From G963676655 sp963676655 (GTDB taxonomy: Bacteria; Verrucomicrobiota; Lentisphaeria; Victivallales; Victivallaceae), in the NCBI GenBank assembly GCA_963676655.2, contig CAXXKX010000002.1:1178001-1242000 (forward strand): a stretch of DNA of 64,000 nt, read 5' to 3'. A program made the position numbers and the translations under genes. Below, piece by piece: positions 51,428 to 59,701 of the stretch (positions are counted from its first letter, which is position 1; the number at the start of each line of letters is the position of its first letter). The notes under the pieces were generated by a model. The model did not search any database, was not told where the DNA came from, and saw nothing but the letters and a program-made list of their open reading frames with translations.

Positions 51428-53188
51428 TTATGTTAGTTGTTGTTTAAGAGCTTCGATTTTATTGGCAATCATTTCTTCATTGAACATATACGCATGGGCC
51501 TCGGAGTGATACCCTTGACGTTTGTCGGAGGCAACGACTGGTTTTATTGCTTCAAGTACGGCCAGTTCGTCTTCCGCCACGGCTCTGTAAGCTGCCAGTT
51601 TGTCGGCGGACCAGTCGAGCCGCATTTTGTAGAATTTGAACGTATTCAAGGTGCTGTGAAAACACGCGCCGCAAATTCTGGCGTTTGTCAGTTCGGCGAC
51701 GGCATGTTCGTCGGTACTTCCGGCCAAAGCCTGTTCCAGCTGTTCGACTCCCTTTTGCCAGACGGCTGACAATTTCTCAAAACCGGCCAGAACCTCGTCC
51801 AGCGTGAAATCGGTCAGACAGTCTTTAAGTTCGTCGCCGCGTTCGTCATCGAGCCAGGCGCGCCCGGCGGGTATTTTATTCAGAGGTTCGGGCCGCGGAA
51901 CATAAGCAAGTGAGTAATTGGTCGGGCCGACGTAGAGATAAGGTATGCCGAACGGATAGTTGAGCATCGCGTCAGCGAAAGTATACCATGCGTTCATAAC
52001 TCCAGCCGGATTGCAGCCGGGCAGATAATCGGTTGCGAATGTCTGCAACGCATCCTGTTCGCCATCCGGACAATCCGGCGAGAGGAAGTAGTTGAATCCG
52101 GCGGTGTTGGCGCTGAGCATGTTGCCGAAGTTCCAGCAGCCCATATAGCCGATGATGTTATTTTTCCGGATATAATCCGCCTTTTTGAACAGATTGCCCA
52201 GCAGCGGCAGATTGACTACCGTCGCCAGTTCGTGGGTCGTGGCAAACTGAAGTTTGGTAGAAGTTTTCAGGCCGAGTTTCTGAGCGACTTCAAAGCCCTC
52301 TTTGCATTGTTCCGAAGGTCCGGCGTAAGAGATCGAATATTCATTGACCACGGCGTTTTTCTGGCCGCAGTAGTCCTGAAAACCGCCGCGTTCGAATCCG
52401 AGCATTAAGGTAACGTCCTTCGGCAGCTTTTCAATTACTTCCGTACACGGGATTTTGTAATAAAAAGACCATGACCAGTTCCAGGCCCAGATCTGCATGT
52501 CGTCTGAAACTGCCCGGATGCCGTCCCGCATCAGTGTAATTATTTCGGAAATAATGTCGGCGGGCTGACGTTCCTTACAGAGCGGACATGATGTTTTACG
52601 CTCAACAATTTCACCTTTGGCGTCAAGTGTCATTCCGCTGTGGGCGACGCAGTGACTGGAATATTCCGACGCGGTAATCATGATAATTCCGCCGATATCC
52701 GGCAGTGCGGCGGCCAGTCGTTCCGAAGCGTCGCGCAGGTATTGCTTGACTTTCGGTTTGGAAGTACAGAAACAGCGAAAATCAATAAAGTCGGCGCAGG
52801 TATCACCCAGCTGGGCCGATTCAATATGGCCGCCGACATCGTCCGGATGATCTTTCCAGAACGCGTGATCGGTCGGCAATGCGCGCGGTGGCTGCATATA
52901 CAGATAAACTTTTATGCCGTGTCGCCCGGCGCGGTAAATCAGTTTGCGCAGTGCGGACAGGTGCATCTCCGAATGCAAACCGAGTTCCGGCAGAACCGGT
53001 GAAAAAACGACTTGATGCAGCAGTGTATGAACCCATATACCGTTGAATCCGGCGGCGGCGATCCCCGCCAGTTCTTCGTCGGTATAGACTTGCTCGGCAA
53101 TATAGGTTTCCGAGGATTGTTCGTTTTCTACTCTTACCCGGGTCCCGAACGGACTGTACGGTGAGCGCCAGATTCTGATGGTGTCCAT
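51428..53188 (-). CDS. Cytoplasmic TIM-barrel glycosidase-like protein
   Basis: A 586-residue protein with no signal peptide. The first ~400 residues look like an (alpha/beta)8 barrel (AAAGFNGIWVHTLLHQV, GRHGIKVYLYMQPPRALPTD, IGGIIMITASEYSSHC). They include a Cys cluster (CPLCKERQP) and a conserved tail. Such barrels occur in glycoside hydrolases of GH20-like clans, but I cannot name the family. It is the promoter-proximal gene of the four-gene group that includes the creatininase and creatinase-like proteins. Confidence 0.55.
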   Translation of the reverse strand: MDTIRIWRSPYSPFGTRVRVENEQSSETYIAEQVYTDEELAGIAAAGFNGIWVHTLLHQVVFSPVLPELGLHSEMHLSALRKLIYRAGRHGIKVYLYMQPPRALPTDHAFWKDHPDDVGGHIESAQLGDTCADFIDFRCFCTSKPKVKQYLRDASERLAAALPDIGGIIMITASEYSSHCVAHSGMTLDAKGEIVERKTSCPLCKERQPADIISEIITLMRDGIRAVSDDMQIWAWNWSWSFYYKIPCTEVIEKLPKDVTLMLGFERGGFQDYCGQKNAVVNEYSISYAGPSEQCKEGFEVAQKLGLKTSTKLQFATTHELATVVNLPLLGNLFKKADYIRKNNIIGYMGCWNFGNMLSANTAGFNYFLSPDCPDGEQDALQTFATDYLPGCNPAGVMNAWYTFADAMLNYPFGIPYLYVGPTNYSLAYVPRPEPLNKIPAGRAWLDDERGDELKDCLTDFTLDEVLAGFEKLSAVWQKGVEQLEQALAGSTDEHAVAELTNARICGACFHSTLNTFKFYKMRLDWSADKLAAYRAVAEDELAVLEAIKPVVASDKRQGYHSEAHAYMFNEEMIANKIEALKQQLT

Positions 53189-53450
53189 CTTGATATTTCC
53201 TTATATCTTTTTTAGAGGTCTCTTCCGTAAGTATAATGTCTTTTCACTGCTTGTCAATATGATTTTCTAAAGAATATCGATTTATTTTATATTTTATACT
53301 TGATTATTTATAGATTAGCATATATAATTAAATCGATATAATTTGTCAGTACGACGGAAGGCGATGGCCCGGCAAACACTTTGAACATCGAACATTTAAC
53401 ATCGAACATCGAATGAAAAGAAATACATAGAATGAGAAGTTGCAGGAAAT

Positions 53451-53471
53451 TGTGGGAGCGCGGCTCCCACA
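53451..53471. repeat. Perfect 9-bp-stem palindrome
   Basis: TGTGGGAGC, loop GCG, GCTCCCACA: a perfect hairpin with a 3-base loop, of the REP type, just before the tandem array. Confidence 0.75.
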
Positions 53472-53492
53472 ATTGGGAATTGCCGTTCGGAG

Positions 53493-53936
53493 TCCGGCTC
53501 AACAGAGTTTCGCCCTCCAGGGGGGAACGGCCAGGTCGAAGGATTTGTGGAGGGCGAGAGTCCCTCGAGCCGCCCGTTTGCGCGGCATGTCCGGCTCAAC
53601 AGAGTTTCGCCCTCCAGGGTGGAACGGCCAGGTCGAAGGATTTGCGGAGGGCTAGAGTCCCTCGAGCCGCCCGTTTGCGCGGCATATCCGGCTCAACAGA
53701 GTTTCGCCCTCCAGGGGTGAACGGCCAGGTCGAAGGATTTGTGGAGGGCTAGAGTCCCTCGAGCCGCCCGTTTGCGCGGCATGTCCGGCTCAACAGAGTT
53801 TCGCCCTCCAGGGGGGAACGGCCAGGTCGAAGGATTTGTGGAGGGCGAGAGTCCCTCGAGCCGCCCGTTTGCGCGGCATATCCGGCTCAACAGAGTTTCG
53901 CCCTCCAGGGGGGAACGGCCCGGTCGAAGGATTTTC
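53493..53936. repeat. Tandem array of the 67-base palindromic element (97-base period)
   Basis: Four full 67-base elements start at 53549, 53646, 53743 and 53840, exactly 97 bases apart, with a 3' half-copy at 53493-53518. Each has outer arms GGAGGGCGA/TCGCCCTCC (GGAGGGCTA in two copies) around inner arms GAGCCG/CGGCTC, and 30 conserved bases separate copies. One solo copy lies at 38185. The structure and dispersed solo copy mark it as a REP-like element amplified in tandem. Confidence 0.88.
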
Positions 53937-53971
53937 GTATTTAAATCATTCGATGTTAAAAAGGAATTTAT

Positions 53972-55003
53972 ATGGCACCAGGAAAACCGGAAAAATATAC
54001 CGCGATTGCTCGCGGGATTGAAAGACTGATTGTTGAACGGCAATTAAAAAAAGGCGACAAACTGCCTTCTGAGCGCTCTTTGGCGGAGCAGTTTGAGGTT
54101 ACTCAATTGACAGTTCGCCGGGCGTTGGCGGCGCTGGTTGAGCAGGGGAGAATTCACAAGGAGCCTAGTCGCGGTAACTTTGTGGGACCGGCTCCCCGGC
54201 AATCTTCAGGCTTGGGACTGGTTGCTTTTTTGGTGCCGGAACATGAAATTTATTTTTATAGTGTCTTTGCCGCGCTGGAGAAGGAATTGTCCGCGGCCGG
54301 ATTGCATCCGGTGGTTCATATCACCGGTTCCAGTGTGGCCAAAGAGGAATCGCTGCTGCGCTATTTTGATGCTAACGGCTTTGACGCGGTTATCGCCGTT
54401 CCCAATGCCGAATGCGCCGGCGTCTATGCTGAAATGCTGACCCCGGTGGTGTTTTTTGACAACCGGATCGAGGAACTGGATATTCCGTCGGTCATTTCCG
54501 ATGACTTCGGTGGCGCGTTCAGCCTGACCGAGTATCTTATCAGTATGGGACATCGCCGGATCGCCCATATCGGCGGCGGCGATGATTTGACCGCGAAACA
54601 GCGTCTATCTGGTTGGCGTGAAGCGTTGAAGAAACATCAGATCGAAGTTGATGAATCGCTGGTCATGGTAAACAGTTATTCGCGTGACTGGGGATACTAT
54701 GCCGCGCGGGAAATGCCGAGTGAAAATCCGCCGACCGCACTTTTCTGTGCCAATGACACTCTGGCGGCCGGGGTTATACGTTATCTGCACGAGCATAATT
54801 TGAACTGTTCGGTTACCGGATTTGGCGATACTGAAATTGCCGGTGACCTCGATTTGACCAGCGTCAGCCAGTCATGTGATCTTATTGCCGCCAATATCTG
54901 CCGGATTGTGATGCGATTGCTGCGCCATGAAAAACCGCTGCGCCGGGAAAACATTATTGCCGCCGCTCCGGTTATCCGTAATTCCGTGAAAAGAATTAAT
55001 TAA
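53972..55003 (+). CDS. GntR-family regulator with LacI-like sensor domain
   Basis: A 343-residue regulator. The GntR winged helix-turn-helix is in residues ~1-75 (KPEKYTAIARGIERLIVERQ, LPSERSLAEQFEVTQLTVRR, IHKEPSRGNFVGP). A sugar-binding LacI-like domain follows (SLTEYLISMGHRRIAHIGGG, NPPTALFCANDTLAAGVIRY). AAGGAA ribosome-binding site. It precedes the glycyl radical enzyme gene in the same direction with a palindrome between them, so it probably controls that gene. Confidence 0.9.
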   Translation: MAPGKPEKYTAIARGIERLIVERQLKKGDKLPSERSLAEQFEVTQLTVRRALAALVEQGRIHKEPSRGNFVGPAPRQSSGLGLVAFLVPEHEIYFYSVFAALEKELSAAGLHPVVHITGSSVAKEESLLRYFDANGFDAVIAVPNAECAGVYAEMLTPVVFFDNRIEELDIPSVISDDFGGAFSLTEYLISMGHRRIAHIGGGDDLTAKQRLSGWREALKKHQIEVDESLVMVNSYSRDWGYYAAREMPSENPPTALFCANDTLAAGVIRYLHEHNLNCSVTGFGDTEIAGDLDLTSVSQSCDLIAANICRIVMRLLRHEKPLRRENIIAAAPVIRNSVKRIN

Positions 55004-55036
55004 GTTTTTGCAAATCAGACCATTTCTGCGAAGCAG

Positions 55037-55072
55037 AAAAAACTCATTCGTGTTATTCGTGCAATTCGTGGC
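55037..55072. repeat. TTCGTG dispersed repeat
   Basis: CATTCGTGTTATTCGTGCAA and TTCGTGG: the CACGAAT family in inverted orientation. Confidence 0.55.
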
Positions 55073-55110
55073 TGACTTTTACAGATATCGTGCTCTTGTT
55101 GTATTGTCAA

Positions 55111-55138
55111 CAAATGTATACCATAGTGTAAACATTTG
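55111..55138. promoter_or_regulatory. Operator palindrome before the glycyl radical enzyme
   Basis: CAAATGTATAC (55111-55121) and GTAAACATTTG (55128-55138) are inverted with one mismatch. The site lies upstream of the promoter, suggesting activation, or repression by looping, by the adjacent GntR-type protein. Confidence 0.6.
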
Positions 55139-55153
55139 TCAACTCTTTGTCTG

Positions 55154-55182
55154 TTGATTTATACTTGTCTGTCAATTATAAT
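55154..55182 (+). promoter_or_regulatory. Promoter of the glycyl radical enzyme gene
   Basis: TTGATT (55154-55159), a 17-base spacer and TATAAT (55177-55182), about 37 bases before the start codon. Confidence 0.6.
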
Positions 55183-55218
55183 ATAAGTAAATCAATCAAC
55201 AAAAAAGGGATTGTTAAG

Positions 55219-57489
55219 ATGGATAAGCTCAAACATGAATTGCGTGATTACTATATAAATTTCCGGGCGGGAGATATTGCAAAAACGGTGCCGGCGGCCG
55301 ATCGCGCGGCGCGGGAAAAGATTATTGCAGATATGGATAACTTTCTGGCGGCTAACCCGGATATCAATCCGTCTTTGCTCAAGGCCCGGCTTTACGAGGA
55401 GATCGCAGAGAACTTTGTCCCGAAAATTTTTCCGCACAGTCCGTTTTTCTATGAAATGGGCATGCGTTCATCCGAACACTGGGGTATTCCGCTTGATACG
55501 TTCTGTCAACCCGCCAGCTGGATGCATAATCACTTTCGTCCGCTGCTGACCGATACGCCGGAAAGAGCAGGTTTTCTAGCGTTGAATCTTTATTCGCGGC
55601 TTGAAGGAACTCCGGTTCTGTGGACCGGCAGTGTCGGGTTTGACGAGGACCATCATTGTCTTGGATACACCATGCTCCTGCGTTCCGGGGTCAACGGAAT
55701 ACTCAAGCGGATTGCCACTAAGCCTGAACGTTCTCCGGAGCTTGAGGCTATGGAAAAAGGATGCCGCGCACTCCTGAAAGTTGCTACGCGTTTCCGGGAG
55801 GAAGCGTTGCGAATGCTGGAAACCGAAACCGAACCTGAAGTCATTGAAAATCTTCGCCTGATCTCTGATACCGCGACCCGGATTCCGGCCGAGCCGCCGC
55901 GGACCTTTTACGAGGGCTTGGCGATGATGTGGTTCCTGCGCGAGGTAGTCGCGTCGCTGGACGGTATTGGAATATCGGTCATTGGCCACCCGGACCGGTT
56001 GTTGATCGACCTGTATAACGCCGATCTTGAGGCGGGGCGGATTAATGAGGATAAAGCCCGTAAACTGCTTGCGCAGTGGATGCTGCCGAATGACGTCAAG
56101 ACCTTTGCCCGGGAACGGGAGTGGCCGGAAACCAGTACGTGTATGATGCTTGGTGGCTGTGACCGGGATGGAAAGCCGGTCTGGAACGATTTGACCCGGA
56201 TGTTTATCGAGGTACATTGTGAACACGATTTGATCAATCCCAAATTGAATTGCCGTTTTAATTCCAAATCCCCTCAGGAATATCTTGACCTGATCGCGAC
56301 AATGAATCTTGCCGGACACAATAATTTCGCGTTGCTTAACGACGATGTGCTGATTCCGGCCCAAATGAAATATGGCAAGTCAGTTGAGGATGCCAGACTC
56401 TATGTCAACGGCGGCTGTCAGGAAACGATTTGCGAAGGCGTTGAACACAGCGCCGGGGCCTATTATTACTTCAATATTGTTGAGCTGCTGCATCTGGTCT
56501 TTACCGGTAATAAACGCGACGCGGCGATTCTTCCGGAAATGGTGAGAAATGCGCTGCCGGTGAGAATGGACGAGGTAACAGATTTTGAGGATTTTTACCG
56601 TCACTTTACTGATGAATTAAAACGGATGATCGGGCAGGGGGCGGCCTGGAGCGTCTTCAACGGCGTTAGATTCCCCCGAATCAATCCCTGTCCGCTGTTT
56701 TCCACTTCGCTGGATGGCTGTATTGAAAACGCTACAGACTATACCGCAGGCAGCGCCAAATACAATCCGTCCGGGGTTACGCTGGTCGGCCTGGCCGACG
56801 CGGTTAATTCCCTGATGGCGGTCAAACGTCTGGTTTTCGAAGAGAAACTGGTATCGTTTGCGGAACTTCAGGACATAGTTGCCGCCAACTGGGCCGGACA
56901 TGAGGACCTGCGGCAGCAAGTGCTGAATTGTCCCCGGTTCGGTCACAGCATCGCGGAAGTTGACGACCTCGCGGCACGCTTTACCGCCGATATCGCGGCA
57001 TTCGTCCGCACGGTACCGAACGAGCGCGGCGAACATTTTCAACCCAGCTTCTTTGTCTATTGGACCTTTAAAACCCTGGGCAACCGGACCGGAGCCACTC
57101 CGGACGGGCGGTGCGACGGCGATATGTTCAGTCAGGGTATTGCCCCGCATCGCGAACACGCGCCGAAGAACTTGACCGATATTATTACTTCGCTCCGGGC
57201 AATCGACTTTACCGATTATCCCGGCAACGCGGTGCTGGATATTCAACTGCCGTCCGGCGGCAGGATTCCGGTGTCGATGCTCTCGTCTTTCTGCCGGGTC
57301 GCGGCCGATGCGGGTATCCCGACCCTGCAATTGAATTGTGTCGATGCCGCCACTATGCGCGCCGCCCAGGAACATCCGGAAGAATATCCGAATCTCCTGG
57401 TCCGCATTTCCGGTTTGTCGGCAATTTTTGTCCAGCTCGACAAAGAGGTTCAGGACGAATTGATCTCTCGCGCCAGCTATGCGGTTTGA
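55219..57489 (+). CDS. Glycyl radical enzyme (pyruvate formate-lyase family), substrate unknown
   Basis: A 756-residue glycyl radical enzyme. The catalytic cysteine loop is VNGGCQETICEGVEHSAG, with GCQE where relatives often have GCVE. The glycyl-radical site is the Gly of VRISGLSAIF close to the C-terminus. Barrel motifs are intact. Such enzymes are oxygen-sensitive and are activated by a radical-SAM partner; none is in the window. The active-site loop has a Gln after the Cys and is not that of formate-lyase (Cys-Cys), so the substrate is another. AAGGGA supports the ATG at 55219 over an upstream start at 55147. Confidence 0.88.
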   Translation: MDKLKHELRDYYINFRAGDIAKTVPAADRAAREKIIADMDNFLAANPDINPSLLKARLYEEIAENFVPKIFPHSPFFYEMGMRSSEHWGIPLDTFCQPASWMHNHFRPLLTDTPERAGFLALNLYSRLEGTPVLWTGSVGFDEDHHCLGYTMLLRSGVNGILKRIATKPERSPELEAMEKGCRALLKVATRFREEALRMLETETEPEVIENLRLISDTATRIPAEPPRTFYEGLAMMWFLREVVASLDGIGISVIGHPDRLLIDLYNADLEAGRINEDKARKLLAQWMLPNDVKTFAREREWPETSTCMMLGGCDRDGKPVWNDLTRMFIEVHCEHDLINPKLNCRFNSKSPQEYLDLIATMNLAGHNNFALLNDDVLIPAQMKYGKSVEDARLYVNGGCQETICEGVEHSAGAYYYFNIVELLHLVFTGNKRDAAILPEMVRNALPVRMDEVTDFEDFYRHFTDELKRMIGQGAAWSVFNGVRFPRINPCPLFSTSLDGCIENATDYTAGSAKYNPSGVTLVGLADAVNSLMAVKRLVFEEKLVSFAELQDIVAANWAGHEDLRQQVLNCPRFGHSIAEVDDLAARFTADIAAFVRTVPNERGEHFQPSFFVYWTFKTLGNRTGATPDGRCDGDMFSQGIAPHREHAPKNLTDIITSLRAIDFTDYPGNAVLDIQLPSGGRIPVSMLSSFCRVAADAGIPTLQLNCVDAATMRAAQEHPEEYPNLLVRISGLSAIFVQLDKEVQDELISRASYAV

Positions 57490-57594
57490 ATTGAATTTGT
57501 AAATATGTAAATTGGCCATGCGCAATGCTCGCGCTCATATAATATGTAAATATCTACTTCGCTCTCCGTTGTGAAAAAAGGATTCGGCATAAAC

Positions 57595-57755
57595 TGGGAG
57601 CGCGACGCTCCAGCGCCGCAGTGAAAAAGCTTTGAATGGTTGTCTGTATTAAGCGGCAAAGGCCGTTAATAAAACAATAACGGCGACCTCCGTCGTTTGT
57701 TTTTTGTGATAAAGATATGCAGGTCCTGTTGCGGCGCTGGAGCGTCGCGCTCCCA
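57595..57755. repeat. 161-base element with perfect 26-base terminal inverted repeats
   Basis: The arms 57595-57620 and 57730-57755 are exact reverse complements. Each starts TGGGAGCGCGACGCTCC and continues AGCGCCGCA, so each arm has its own inner palindrome. They enclose ~109 bases with smaller GC-rich inverted motifs (GGCCGTT...AACGGC). Two inverted REP units with a short spacer are the form of a REPIN or a small MITE. Confidence 0.85.
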
Positions 57756-57789
57756 TTTTATCAACAAAGTTGCGGCCGATGAAGCCGAC

Positions 57790-57895
57790 ACTTCAGCTAT
57801 GGCAAAATATTGCCATGGATAAGCTTTTTCGATTTGCAAACCCGATACCCAAAGCGCTTAAATCTAAGCGCACTCCAAAAGGGTCGGCGTCACGG
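57790..57895. repeat. Solo copy of the 60-kb array core
   Basis: Contains the palindrome ATGGCAAAATATTGCCAT and the hairpin GCGCTTAAATCTAAGCGC, then CTCCAAAAGGGTCGGCG. The same block occurs three times in the 60-kb tandem array. Confidence 0.8.
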
Positions 57896-57904
57896 TCTGA
57901 ATGG

Positions 57905-58375
57905 TCATTTTCTTGCATGGGCAAACAGTTTGCGGCGGAGGAGGGCGCTGATGTGTTTGTCCGGTAGAATATCCCGGTTGGTTTCGTGAAAATAAGCAAA
58001 ATCTGCCGGGTTGTCTTCAAGGTAACGGTTCATATAGCCGTTCAGTTCAACCCCGACCGCGGCGCTGCGGGAAATCCCGGCTGTACAATGAATGATCATC
58101 GGCAGACTGCAATCTATGCACTCGATGAATTCGATAATCGCTTCCGCGTGTTTTTCTGAGAACATATTCGGGTGGATTTTTCCGTCGAGCGGGAGTATAT
58201 CGTCAAAATAGAGTATCAATAAATTATCGCGATGAAGGTTTTTCTCGCTGAATGGCGGCGTTTCAGAGTTGCATGAGTTTATTGATATGACGTTGTATCC
58301 GGAAAAAATTAAATCTTCCTCCGGTGTCCCGATGATGACTTCAAAGAAAAAACGTCTGTGAACATCAATTTTCAT
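57905..58375 (-). CDS. Dual-specificity/tyrosine phosphatase-like protein
   Basis: A 156-residue protein of the cysteine-based phosphatase superfamily. The P-loop HCTAGISRS (Cys-x5-Arg) is intact, and the general-acid Asp may be in the ILYFDDILPLDG region upstream. Such enzymes dephosphorylate Tyr, Ser or Thr residues, or small phosphoesters. No kinase is adjacent, but a Ser/Thr kinase lies 3 kb downstream. The C-terminus runs to the edge of the repeat copy at 57895. It stands alone. Confidence 0.82.
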   Translation of the reverse strand: MKIDVHRRFFFEVIIGTPEEDLIFSGYNVISINSCNSETPPFSEKNLHRDNLLILYFDDILPLDGKIHPNMFSEKHAEAIIEFIECIDCSLPMIIHCTAGISRSAAVGVELNGYMNRYLEDNPADFAYFHETNRDILPDKHISALLRRKLFAHARK

Positions 58376-58400
58376 AATCAGCCTGAGTAATATTAATTTA

Positions 58401-58470
58401 AGCCACGAATTTCACGAATTTCACGAATAAATTTTTTTCACCACGGAGCCCACGGAGAAAACCCGGAGTA
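58401..58470. repeat. CACGAATTT and CACGGAG dispersed repeats
   Basis: CCACGAATTTCACGAATTTC (9-base period) followed by CACCACGGAGCCCACGGAG. It belongs to the same family as the repeats at 35.7, 51.3 and 55.0 kb. Confidence 0.6.
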
Positions 58471-58560
58471 GTTACAGATTACATTATTATTAGTTGGAGA
58501 TTAGTCTTTGTTTAATAAGTGATTGTTCCAATATCACTATCCATCATGAAAAGAAAATTA

Positions 58561-59472
58561 TTATTTTGTATTTTTCTTATATGATTGTTTTATTAGGCTG
58601 AGAATATACTCAAGGTTGTCATCAGAATTTAAGGAAATTTCATAGTCCCCGTTACCATGATGACCAGTCGTTGACACGTCGCGCATAATTTTTTTGGGAT
58701 CATCCAGTTGGCCTTTGTTGAGATTTACCCACATTTTCAATGCCTTTTTCTGTAGTTTTATATCGACGATATTTGAACCAGCTATAAAAGCCATATACAA
58801 TTTGTTGGGCTTAACATCTATATCGCCAAGGTTTATAATAGCTTCTTTGAAGCGGAAATAGAGTTCTTTTATGGCTTCACCAGCATATGCAAGATGGTCA
58901 TCTTCTGTATATACTTTAACTTCCTGAATGACTTCGTCAATTGATGAGTTGCTTGGGGATATCGTCTTAATACTCTCTTGGGCTCCAGTATTTTGAATTT
59001 GGTCATAGAAAACAGTGTCATTTGCATATCGCTTAACTTCCCACAACTCAATAGGTAAATCTTTGAAATTTATTGCTTCACGTTGGTAAGAAGTAAATGA
59101 CGGAGCGACGAACATCACACGCGATTGTGACCAGTCAATATCACTTCGCATTAATGTTGAGTTTTTATTTTCATTATATTCAAGGATAAAATCTGCTTTA
59201 TTGTTAAGCATTAAAGACAGATATGCGTATCCTTGATCAATGACACTGAAGTTTTTATCTCTTTTATATTCAATGATAACGAAAGATTTGGATATTCTAT
59301 CAAATGCAAGTGTATCAATTCTGAATTTCTTGAGTGCAAATTCAGTTTTAACAAAATCAAGATTGAATATGTACTGTAAATTGGCTTCTGTGATTATCTG
59401 CATTTCTTTTTCGAGTTCGAAGGGTTTTTCTTTAATTGTTATTAAGGTTTTATCAATTTTAAACAATGGCAT
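58561..59472 (-). CDS. PD-(D/E)xK nuclease-like plus DUF5655 protein
   Basis: A 303-residue protein. The N-terminal ~100 residues resemble a NucS/DUF91-type restriction-endonuclease fold (KKFRIDTLAFD, then FVIIEYKRDKNFSVIDQGYA, giving Asp...E-x-K). The C-terminal ~100 residues match the DUF5655 pattern (YFRFKEAIINLGDIDVKPNK, MWVNLNKGQLDDPKKIMRDV). Such proteins are frequent among defence-linked and accessory genes, but a role has not been shown. The AAGGAGG ribosome-binding site is very strong. It borders the repeat island and is low in GC. Confidence 0.72.
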   Translation of the reverse strand: MPLFKIDKTLITIKEKPFELEKEMQIITEANLQYIFNLDFVKTEFALKKFRIDTLAFDRISKSFVIIEYKRDKNFSVIDQGYAYLSLMLNNKADFILEYNENKNSTLMRSDIDWSQSRVMFVAPSFTSYQREAINFKDLPIELWEVKRYANDTVFYDQIQNTGAQESIKTISPSNSSIDEVIQEVKVYTEDDHLAYAGEAIKELYFRFKEAIINLGDIDVKPNKLYMAFIAGSNIVDIKLQKKALKMWVNLNKGQLDDPKKIMRDVSTTGHHGNGDYEISLNSDDNLEYILSLIKQSYKKNTK

Positions 59473-59587
59473 CGTAAACCTCCTTTAGAAATGCAGTTAC
59501 TCTGCATGATATAAATATGTTTGCTTGTAATAATCGCTAGTACATTAGTGTATTATTTGGTGAAAGTCAAACGCTGGATTAATTGAA

Positions 59588-59643
59588 ATTAGAACGAAGC
59601 GTAGCGTTGAGGCCGGCAGCATGCCGGAGCGCAGCGTCAATTA
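59588..59643. repeat. CCGGCA-gca-TGCCGG element, copy 1
   Basis: About 55 bases starting ATTAGAACGAAGCGTAGCG, with a central perfect 6-pair hairpin and ending GAGCGCAGCGTC. It is bounded by short AATTAG-type repeats. Copies 2 and 3 lie at 61.0 and 61.1 kb. Confidence 0.8.
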
Positions 59644-59701
59644 GTTATACACTGATTGCTCTTTCAGTGTTTTCATTGCAGTAAACCTCTGACTGCCTTT
59701 A

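Larger units (their letters stand above)
53189..53971. other. Repeat-filled intergenic region
   Basis: About 780 bases with no credible gene. The left part is AT-rich promoter sequence for the minus-strand group. It then carries a perfect hairpin (53451-53471) and the tandem 97-base array (53493-53936). Long frames here are made of repeat sequence. Confidence 0.7.
57490..57904. other. Repeat-filled gap between two genes
   Basis: No credible gene. It contains a 19-mer (57520-57538) shared with 35.7 kb, a large inverted-repeat element (57595-57755), and a solo copy of the ~105-base core of the 60-kb array (57790-57895). Confidence 0.7.

Noticed and set aside
53493..53936. Possible CRISPR array
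   Set aside because: The intervals between repeats are the same sequence in each unit rather than unique spacers, the unit is 97 bases with large palindromes, and no cas genes are present.
53432..54043. Overlapping long open frames in both strands over the tandem array
   Set aside because: They consist of the repeat unit translated in several frames and lack ribosome-binding sites; their length follows from a stop-poor, GC-rich repeat.
57770..57967. Short open frame starting MRPMKPTLQLWQNIAMDKLF
   Set aside because: It is the translation of the repeat core also present at 60 kb, so it is unlikely to be a gene.
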